Assembly (NCBI GenBank): GCA_903846945.1 | Contig: CAINCE010000070.1 | Coordinates: 1-36,221 of the forward strand | Source: an uncultured bacterium | GTDB lineage: Bacteria; Patescibacteriota; Minisyncoccia; Phycocordibacterales; PALSA-1337 | Reading direction: 5' to 3' | Length of the DNA: 36,221 bases | Shown here: positions 18,550-25,970 of the stretch, piece by piece | How positions within the stretch are numbered: position 1 is the first letter of the stretch | How the letters are laid out: every line of letters starts with the position of its first letter | The notes under the pieces: model-generated | Told to the model about the DNA's origin: nothing | Databases searched by the model: none | Seen by the model: the letters and a program-made list of their open reading frames with translations, nothing else | Made by a program: the position numbers and the translations under genes

Positions 18550-19457
18550 ATAGTTTCCCAATACCAATATTATTGATTATATTTAACAGACCAGATAAGG
18601 TTCAGCTGCTTATTCAAGCACTAGAAAAGCTGGGTCCGAGTCGAATATTTGTATCTGCAGACGGACCACGTCCAAACGTAGATTCTGATATAGAATTATG
18701 CGAGAAAACGAGGAATATAATTAATAATATTAATTGGCCATGTGAGATCGTTAGACGCTATCAAGATACAAATACAGGATGTAAGATTAATGCATCTGAA
18801 TCAGTTTCTTGGTTTTTTGAACATGTCGATGAAGGAATCATCTTGGAAGATGATTGCATACCAACAGAGTCATTTTTTCCATTTTGTAGAGAACTTTTAG
18901 ATAGATACCGAGACGAAACAAAAGTCATGCATATAAGTGGAAATACTTTTTTACTTCCCCAAGAAGTCAGTGACAAATCTGTGTCGTATTATTTTTCTAG
19001 ATGTCCACAACTATGGGGCTGGGCAACATGGAAAAGAGCTTGGAAACATTATGATATATCGATGTTGCATCTAGATTCTATAAAAAGCGATACCAACGTT
19101 AATAACCTATTTTTGCGAAAGGAGCATCTGGATTATTGGATTAAACATTGTCAACATATTCGAGACAATAATATTGACACATGGGATGCTCAGTGGCAGT
19201 ATACGATGATGTATCATGGTGGCTATGCTATCTCCCCTCTTTACAATCAAATCAATAATATTGGTTTCGGTATCAATGCCACCCATACCAAAGAAGAAAT
19301 AAATAATGTTAGTGTCCCAACCAGAAATTTTTCTTTCCCTTTAAAACACCCATCGCATGTAACTGCAGATAAAATTGCAGACGAAAGGCTCATGAACAAA
19401 TTTTATATAAGAAAGTGGTGGCAAAAACTTTTTTCAAAAATTAGAAAAATGATATGA
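18546..19457 (+). CDS. Glycosyltransferase-like protein (GNT-I/HlpA-like)
   Basis: PIPILLIIFNRPDKVQLLIQALEKLGPSRIFVSADGPRP...CKINASESVSWFFEHVDEGIILEDDCIPTESFFPFCRELLDRY...WGWATWKRAWKHYD. Confidence 0.85.
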   Translation: MNSFPIPILLIIFNRPDKVQLLIQALEKLGPSRIFVSADGPRPNVDSDIELCEKTRNIINNINWPCEIVRRYQDTNTGCKINASESVSWFFEHVDEGIILEDDCIPTESFFPFCRELLDRYRDETKVMHISGNTFLLPQEVSDKSVSYYFSRCPQLWGWATWKRAWKHYDISMLHLDSIKSDTNVNNLFLRKEHLDYWIKHCQHIRDNNIDTWDAQWQYTMMYHGGYAISPLYNQINNIGFGINATHTKEEINNVSVPTRNFSFPLKHPSHVTADKIADERLMNKFYIRKWWQKLFSKIRKMI

Positions 19458-20350
19458 AGAACCAAACAAATATATCATTCGTAGTACCCGCTTATAATTC
19501 AGCAAAAACTCTTGTTGAAAGTATCGACTCTATCTTTGATGGGAACTTTGTCGAAGGTGATGAGGTCATCATCATCGATGACCATTCCACTGATAGTACT
19601 CCCCTGATATGCAGAGAATTATCGGAAAAATATCATCCAAACGTAAAGATCATATATAATACTGAAAATAGAGGGTGTCCAGCATCTAGAAATGTAGGCA
19701 TTAGAGATTCAAAAAATGAATACATTTTCAACTTGGATTCTGATAACATTCTCCCGCCGGGGGCTATACAAAAACTTAGAGACTCAATAGTTGTAGGTAA
19801 GACTGACCTCGTATCGTTTCAAAATTATCATTATTTTAGAGATGATATATCAAAGATCTCTCACAGATGGATATGTAAAAGCGGACGATTGACCTTACCG
19901 GATCTGTTTTCGGGACTGATAAATCCGGCTCCAGGGGGAAATTTTCTGTATAGAAAAAGTATGTGGTCTAAAGTTGGTGGTTACTGGGAATACGGAAAAG
20001 GACTTCATGAAGCCTGGGGATATAGTTTCAAACTTCTTATCAATAACGCAATATTCATAGTTGTGCCCGATACTTTTTATTATCATAGGTTTTCACATAA
20101 ATCTCTTTTCGTACGAGAAAACAAAAAACATAACGAGAGCATTAACGTAACAAATAGATTTATCAAAGATTCCTTGAATATATTTAGCGATCAATCGATT
20201 TTAGACATGCAGAGAGATCCTGATTGGTTCAATCATTTGGAAAAACATTCCCTCACCCTCAGGACAGGTGACATTGGAACAAATGGAAAAAACATATATA
20301 CTTCAAAAGTGAGGCAGATATTATATCTAACAAAGAAAATTTTTATATGA
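19454..20350 (+). CDS. Glycosyltransferase family 2
   Basis: ISFVVPAYNSAKTLVESIDSIFDGNFVEGDEVIIIDDHSTDSTPLICRELSEKY...YIFNLDSDNILPPGAIQKL; 4-nt overlaps with both neighbours. Confidence 0.92.
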   Translation: MKNQTNISFVVPAYNSAKTLVESIDSIFDGNFVEGDEVIIIDDHSTDSTPLICRELSEKYHPNVKIIYNTENRGCPASRNVGIRDSKNEYIFNLDSDNILPPGAIQKLRDSIVVGKTDLVSFQNYHYFRDDISKISHRWICKSGRLTLPDLFSGLINPAPGGNFLYRKSMWSKVGGYWEYGKGLHEAWGYSFKLLINNAIFIVVPDTFYYHRFSHKSLFVRENKKHNESINVTNRFIKDSLNIFSDQSILDMQRDPDWFNHLEKHSLTLRTGDIGTNGKNIYTSKVRQILYLTKKIFI

Positions 20351-21090
20351 AAAAGTTGATAAAGAAAACAATTGGTCTTATATTATCGCCATTTCTACTC
20401 AAAGACTTCTTGGCATTCCATAAGAGTCTAAGGTCTGGTGATAAATCTTCTACAAGGTTTGCATTTAATATCAGAGACCTTCATTGCCAAATCAAAGATA
20501 AAACAATAAAGACAAACTTCGATAGGCATTATGTGTATCATACCTCATGGGCAGCACGCGTTCTAGCGGAATCAAAGCCACAGAAACACGTAGATGTATC
20601 TTCGAGTCTGTATTTTTCTGGCATAGTTTCCGCATTCGTCCCGATAGATTTTTACGACTACAGGCCAGCAAATCTCGACCTTTCAAATTTGAGTTCATAT
20701 GAAGGCGATCTACTATCTCTACCTTTCAAAGATAGCAGTGTCAACTCGATATCATGTATGCATACCATAGAGCATATAGGTTTGGGGAGATACGGTGACA
20801 AGATTGACTACGATGGAGATCTAAAAGCCGTGAAAGAACTCAAGCGAGTAACTTCAGTTGGTGGGAACCTGCTCATCGTTCTACCGATCGGCGAAAAAGC
20901 GATTATCCAGTTCAACGCACATAGGATATATACATACGATCAGATCCTAGCAATGTTCCAAGAATTTCGACTAAAAGAATTTTCCCTGATTCCAGAACAT
21001 GATAGTAAAGGTGGTCTTATACGAAACGCCACACCAGAGCAGATTCGGGGAGAAAAATATGCCTGCGGTTGCTTCTGGTTCATAAAATAG
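20347..21090 (+). CDS. DUF268-like / SAM-dependent methyltransferase-like protein
   Basis: HVDVSSSLYFSGIVSAFVPIDFYDYRPANLDLSNLSSYEGDLLSLPFKDSSVNSISCMHTIEHIGLGRYGDKIDYDGDLKAVKELKRV. Confidence 0.8.
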   Translation: MKKLIKKTIGLILSPFLLKDFLAFHKSLRSGDKSSTRFAFNIRDLHCQIKDKTIKTNFDRHYVYHTSWAARVLAESKPQKHVDVSSSLYFSGIVSAFVPIDFYDYRPANLDLSNLSSYEGDLLSLPFKDSSVNSISCMHTIEHIGLGRYGDKIDYDGDLKAVKELKRVTSVGGNLLIVLPIGEKAIIQFNAHRIYTYDQILAMFQEFRLKEFSLIPEHDSKGGLIRNATPEQIRGEKYACGCFWFIK

Positions 21091-21093
21091 ATT

Positions 21094-21126
21094 TAAAAAA
21101 CCCGGTACTATCTCTAGTACTCGGGT
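21094..21126. terminator. Terminator between convergent genes (best oriented for the minus-strand radical SAM gene)
   Basis: Minus strand ACCCG-A-GTACTA-GAGA-TAGTAC-C-GGGTTTTTT. Confidence 0.75.
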
Positions 21127-21143
21127 CGAACCTGTAAACTCAA

Positions 21144-22682
21144 TTATACCGACGACTGTTTCAATATATTCTCTGGGAAACAACCTGTCTGACCCATCGA
21201 ATGTTCATACGAGACAGCTGCCGCGGACTGATTGAACGAAATCCCTAGTGAATTCCGGACAGACGCTTCTAGCTCATTACGTTCTCTCACGAGATCGTCT
21301 GCCGACAAAGTATCGGAAAATACATAAGCCTTGTAGCCACCATTGGGGTCACCCTTGTAGTAGTCGGCTACTTCTTCGTAGTCTACTGCCACCTGGTACA
21401 ATCTCGCCCCAGTTGGAGGATATGTGTACACCCAAATATTGTCCCCGAACTGGGGCGCTCGTATCGCCTGATCATAATAGGGTGTTCCAGGATAACAGGT
21501 AATGATAGACATATCAAAGTCATCAGGCCTAACTTCGAGTAACCATTCCTTACTAGCCCTGACAGTCTCCAACGTCTCTCCAGGATGACCCATGGACATG
21601 AGAGCTTTTACCTTCAACCCATGACGCTTGGCTATCTCCATGCAACGCGAATTTTGAGCACGGGTAGATTTCTTGTTGATCGCAGTCAGAATATCCTCGG
21701 AACCGGATTCAAAACCAACTAAAATCCACCTAAAACCTGCACGATACATCACACTAGCTTGCTCATCAGTGAAAAGTTGTGACTTTACAAACCCTCTCAA
21801 CCTCCACTCTACACCAAGATTCCTCTGAGCATCGGTGATTGCAGACATGAGGGCCACTATATTGGGGTTAACATTGAGTTCATCATCATAGAACATGAAA
21901 CCGAGACAACCAGATGTTTTGTACATGTGCACCATCTCAGCTACGATGTTTTCCGTTGTTCGCGTCCTGATCTTGCGGAGCATATTCGACTCTCTGCCTC
22001 CGCAAAAACCACAAGCAAACGGGCAACCAAGTTGAGCGATGATAGACAGAGCCTTAACCCCATCGATCGTATAATGATAACTGCCGACATCGACTAAATG
22101 TCTCGCCGGAAATGGTAGCTCAGTTAAAATAGAGTTCGTAAGGAACATCGACGAGTTGAGCTCATCAGCATCAACAATCTTGGGAGCATCAGCTTCCAAT
22201 GCCCGAAAGACAGCGATTTCCCCATCTCCCGCGACTAGTGTGTCAGCTAATGATTCCAAACCTTTCATAGCGCTGATTGCACGACCGTTGAGACCAAGTC
22301 TCTGTTCCCTCTTGAAAGCCGCACTCACCAGTGTTACATGTGGCCCACCTAGTATGATCCTGGCTTCGGGACGGAGTGCTCTTATCTGGCCAATGATCGA
22401 CTTTACCGTAGGTAGTTGTGGGGTTGTCGACGTCAATCCGAAATGGATTACGTCTGTTTTCATCCTCACATAATCACGAATAACTTCAGTGAAGTTTCTA
22501 ATTCCAGATAGATCGATCATATCAACCTGTAATCCAGCCTTCTCGAGAACGGCTGCGATTTTCAAAATACCCAATGTCATGAAGACACGGGCATCCAGGA
22601 GAAACGACGCTTCTGGTATGATGAGACAAACTCTTTTGGGAAGTTTCTCTCTAACCATGTTGCATACTGCCAGTGTATTCAT
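21144..22682 (-). CDS. B12-binding domain radical SAM protein
   Basis: N-terminal Rossmann-like B12-binding region (DVIHFGLTSTTPQLPTVKSIIGQIRALRPEARIILGGPHVTL) and CxxxCxxC radical SAM motif in QLGCPFACGFCGGRESNMLRKIRTRTTENI. Confidence 0.93.
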   Translation of the reverse strand: MNTLAVCNMVREKLPKRVCLIIPEASFLLDARVFMTLGILKIAAVLEKAGLQVDMIDLSGIRNFTEVIRDYVRMKTDVIHFGLTSTTPQLPTVKSIIGQIRALRPEARIILGGPHVTLVSAAFKREQRLGLNGRAISAMKGLESLADTLVAGDGEIAVFRALEADAPKIVDADELNSSMFLTNSILTELPFPARHLVDVGSYHYTIDGVKALSIIAQLGCPFACGFCGGRESNMLRKIRTRTTENIVAEMVHMYKTSGCLGFMFYDDELNVNPNIVALMSAITDAQRNLGVEWRLRGFVKSQLFTDEQASVMYRAGFRWILVGFESGSEDILTAINKKSTRAQNSRCMEIAKRHGLKVKALMSMGHPGETLETVRASKEWLLEVRPDDFDMSIITCYPGTPYYDQAIRAPQFGDNIWVYTYPPTGARLYQVAVDYEEVADYYKGDPNGGYKAYVFSDTLSADDLVRERNELEASVRNSLGISFNQSAAAVSYEHSMGQTGCFPENILKQSSV

Positions 22683-22732
22683 ATCATTTTTTCCTATATT
22701 TGTTTATTACAAAATAGCTAACTTCCGAATCC

Positions 22733-22761
22733 ACTATACCCACTTGACAACACGTTGTCAA
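22733..22761 (-). promoter_or_regulatory. Sigma70-like promoter upstream of the radical SAM gene, with the -35 in a palindrome
   Basis: Minus strand TTGACA (22761-22756), 17-nt spacer, TATAGT (22738-22733); the -35 is one arm of TTGACAAC-N2-GTTGTCAA (22744-22761). Confidence 0.7.
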
Positions 22762-22765
22762 AGAT

Positions 22766-22791
22766 AAAAAACTGCCCCAGCGATGGAGCAG
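22766..22791 (-). terminator. Rho-independent terminator downstream of the DUF218 gene
   Basis: Minus strand CTGCTCCA-TCGC-TGGGGCAGTTTTTTATC. Confidence 0.65.
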
Positions 22792-22814
22792 GACATCCGA
22801 AATTTACCACTGTA

Positions 22815-23378
22815 TTAAAACTTTTTTGTTAGACGATACCAGAGAGCGAGCACTAAGTATTTTACTGTCCCTGCAGATTCGTGAATGATACTATATTTTC
22901 CATTCCACGCTGGAATGTATGCACTCTTCCACGAGTCATTCATTGAACATAATATTTTCCATGTAATCCACATTCGAGGATAAATATGAAATCCAGTTGA
23001 CACTACCAAAATATTACGTGACAAGTGCGACCTATTGATCATGTCCGTCATCTCTAGAGTAACTTCGATACAGTTCCAAACCCTATCATTCTGACTGCAA
23101 TGTATGATACTGGGGTCAATAGATCCTTCATTCACGAGCCACCTCTTCATCATCACCGCAAACGATTCTGATTGGTTAGGATATTCGTACTTGTTAGGAC
23201 CCAGGCCACACGCGAGGACTATTGCCGAGATTTTGTACTTTCCAAGGTTATAGGTTTCCACCAGCTTCTCTAAACGCAGTATGGTCTGAGGACCCAAATC
23301 ACCACCATTATTACTAAAATCCTGAGGATAAGTTACTACTGTCCAAGAACGAATAATATGCGATTGTTCATTGTTCAT
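22815..23378 (-). CDS. YdcF/SanA/ElyC-like DUF218 family protein
   Basis: GGDLGPQTILRLEKLVETYNLGKYKISAIVLACGLGPNKYEYPNQSESFAVMMKRWLVNEG...NCIEVTLEMTDMINRSHLSRNILVVSTGFHIYPRM matches DUF218 layout. Confidence 0.75.
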   Translation of the reverse strand: MNNEQSHIIRSWTVVTYPQDFSNNGGDLGPQTILRLEKLVETYNLGKYKISAIVLACGLGPNKYEYPNQSESFAVMMKRWLVNEGSIDPSIIHCSQNDRVWNCIEVTLEMTDMINRSHLSRNILVVSTGFHIYPRMWITWKILCSMNDSWKSAYIPAWNGKYSIIHESAGTVKYLVLALWYRLTKKF

Positions 23379-23459
23379 AATCTATCTATTTGAAACATTA
23401 CTGCAATATTATGGAACTGTCAATTTTTATTTCTGAAGCAGAATTGTTACACTAATTGA

Positions 23460-24344
23460 ATGATCATAATCAACATGAAAGGTGGTTTAGGTAATCAACT
23501 TTTTCAATATGCAGCCGGGAGAGCACTCTCGATACGTCAAGTAAAGTCGAGCGAGTCAGAAGTGATATTAAAACTAGATATAAACGGCTATGGTGAAAAC
23601 AATGGCATAGACACTATGCGCCACTATTCTCTTTCCCCTTTCAATATACGTGCAAACATAGCCACAAACTCAGAAATTCGAAAACTAAAATATCCTTTTG
23701 GTATATTTTCTAAAGGAATGAGATTTATTAAAAATAATATCTTTCACCAATATCATCTAGGTTTCAGTAAGACAATATACGAATATTCAAGAAATATTTA
23801 TCTAGATGGATTTTTTCAATCTGAAAAATATTTTCTTGATAATGAGACAATTATTAGAGACGATCTAAAATTAATCAAACCTCTCGGAGTAGAGGCAAAG
23901 AAAATTCTGGAGCAGATTCATCTGCATTCTCAAGCTGTATCTGTCCATGTTCGACGAGGTGACTATGTCAATGATGCCAATACAAATCAATTTCACGGTA
24001 CATGTAGTAAGGATTACTATAGGGACGCTGTCGATCATATCACTTCCCAAATCGGCAAAGATATCAATTTATATATATTTTCGGACGATATTGATTGGGT
24101 GAGAAGAAATATTCGATTCGACTACCCGACCACTTATGTGTCTTCTATAGATATAAAGGACTATGAGGAATTATATCTCATGAGCCAATGCGATCATCAT
24201 ATCATTGCAAACTCATCCTTCAGTTGGTGGGGAGCATGGCTAGATGAACGCTCATCAAAGATCATTGTAGCTCCCAAGCAATGGCTAAGAAACAAAACTT
24301 CCGCAGAACTAGGAATATTACCGAGGAGCTGGATTACACTCTAA
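23460..24344 (+). CDS. Alpha-1,2-fucosyltransferase-like protein (GT11)
   Basis: MIIINMKGGLGNQLFQYAAGRALS start, VSVHVRRGDYVND (HxRRGDY motif), ANSSFSWWGAWLDERSSKIIVAPKQW. Confidence 0.93.
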   Translation: MIIINMKGGLGNQLFQYAAGRALSIRQVKSSESEVILKLDINGYGENNGIDTMRHYSLSPFNIRANIATNSEIRKLKYPFGIFSKGMRFIKNNIFHQYHLGFSKTIYEYSRNIYLDGFFQSEKYFLDNETIIRDDLKLIKPLGVEAKKILEQIHLHSQAVSVHVRRGDYVNDANTNQFHGTCSKDYYRDAVDHITSQIGKDINLYIFSDDIDWVRRNIRFDYPTTYVSSIDIKDYEELYLMSQCDHHIIANSSFSWWGAWLDERSSKIIVAPKQWLRNKTSAELGILPRSWITL

Positions 24345-25047
24345 TCATCGATCTGTATATCGAGAGCATCCTTATCAAGAGACTTTTACCTCTCATCCTC
24401 ATTCTGCTTTTTGTTGTGGTTTGACCACTATGGATCCTATACGAAATTAAATATTCCGGAATATTGTAAGTCGCAAATTTATATATTATACGGGTCCACA
24501 ATTCGTAGTCATGGGCCGGGCTAAACGACTCATTATAATATCCGACTTGATCTAGAATTTCACGCCTGATCATCATACTCGAGTGAATGAATGGGCAATG
24601 AAAAAATACTTCTCGCCGAATTTCTTTACTCGAAATAGGGACCTGGTATTGTCCTATATGCTTTCCATCTTTATCTATAAAGTCTGCAAAACTTCCACAC
24701 ATAGCCAAACTCTGATCAAGATCCAATATATCCACTTGCTTCTCGAAACGCTCGGGATGAGATATGTCGTCCGCATCAAGAATAGCGATATATTCGCCAA
24801 CTGAATGTCCAATAGCCTCATTCAACGACTTCAACTGACCCTGATTTGCATTATGGAATAGTCTGATTCGATCATCTTTATAACTCATTAAAATAGTGTT
24901 TGAACCATCCGTTGAGCCATCATCCACAATGATAAATTCAAAATCTGCAAATGTTTGAGAAAGAACACTTTCAATGGCTTGTCTCAAATATAATTCACCA
25001 TTATAAACAGACATTATAATACTAACCTTGGGATGGCTCCTCATCAT
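24334..25047 (-). CDS. Glycosyltransferase family 2
   Basis: PKVSIIMSVYNGELYLRQAIESVLSQTFADFEFIIVDDGSTDGSNTILMSYKDDRIRLFHN...YIAILDADDISHPERF. Confidence 0.93.
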   Translation of the reverse strand: MMRSHPKVSIIMSVYNGELYLRQAIESVLSQTFADFEFIIVDDGSTDGSNTILMSYKDDRIRLFHNANQGQLKSLNEAIGHSVGEYIAILDADDISHPERFEKQVDILDLDQSLAMCGSFADFIDKDGKHIGQYQVPISSKEIRREVFFHCPFIHSSMMIRREILDQVGYYNESFSPAHDYELWTRIIYKFATYNIPEYLISYRIHSGQTTTKSRMRMRGKSLLIRMLSIYRSMIRV

Positions 25048-25123
25048 ATTATTGTAACATTAATAAAATTTGATTATATGAATAATTTCATTTATGCTAA
25101 AGTATACTCGATACTAAAGATAT

Positions 25124-25945
25124 ATGAAAGAAAACTCCAACAATTCAAAAAATACCGAAGCAAACAAGGGGAATGTTAATATTCCGACCGTCTCAATCGT
25201 CATTGCTACATATAATAGGGAAAAATTTATAGGTGAGGCAATCGATAGTGCCCTAGCACAAACATATTTTGATTGGGAGATAATAGTTATAGATGGCGCT
25301 TCAGAAGATAATACTCACAGAGTTGTCGAAAGTTATGTTACACGTGAATCAAGAATCAGGTATATGATGATCGAAAAAAATCTAAGTAAAGCAGCTGCGT
25401 ACAACAAAGGCTTAGAACTCGCCCGCGGCCGTTACATCGCACCACTCGACTCCGATGATATCTGGCTCGACAAAGACAAACTAAAGAAGCAAGTGGAATT
25501 CCTGGATGCAAATCCCGACTACGCTATGCTCGGTGGTGGTATTATGCATATCGAGGTAAACTCGAAGCCGATAAAGAAAGTTCTCTTCCCTATCTACGAC
25601 TCGTTGATCAGGAACATCATCCTGCAATACAATCCCTTCGCACAGTCGACCCTGCTATACAGGAAATCAGCAGCTCGCGAATGTGGTGGGTACTCGACTG
25701 ATTACAAGATATGCGACGACTATGATCTCTGGCTAAAGATTGGCACGAAACACAAATTTACCAACATTCCACAAGTATTAACAGGCTACAGGATTCACAA
25801 TGGTAATATAACGAAAACAAAGAGACTAACTGTGGCGCGAGAAATACTCGAGATCGTTAGAAAATACTCGAAAAATTATCCTAGGAGTTATCTAGGCATT
25901 ATCAAAGCGTATCTCAGAATATTACTTTCGTATGTGAGGACATAG
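25124..25945 (+). CDS. Glycosyltransferase family 2
   Basis: PTVSIVIATYNREKFIGEAIDSALAQTYFDWEIIVIDGASEDNTHRVVESY...YIAPLDSDDIWLDKDKLKKQVEFL. Confidence 0.93.
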   Translation: MKENSNNSKNTEANKGNVNIPTVSIVIATYNREKFIGEAIDSALAQTYFDWEIIVIDGASEDNTHRVVESYVTRESRIRYMMIEKNLSKAAAYNKGLELARGRYIAPLDSDDIWLDKDKLKKQVEFLDANPDYAMLGGGIMHIEVNSKPIKKVLFPIYDSLIRNIILQYNPFAQSTLLYRKSAARECGGYSTDYKICDDYDLWLKIGTKHKFTNIPQVLTGYRIHNGNITKTKRLTVAREILEIVRKYSKNYPRSYLGIIKAYLRILLSYVRT

Positions 25946-25970
25946 AACTATGCGCAGGCCTACACGCGCA

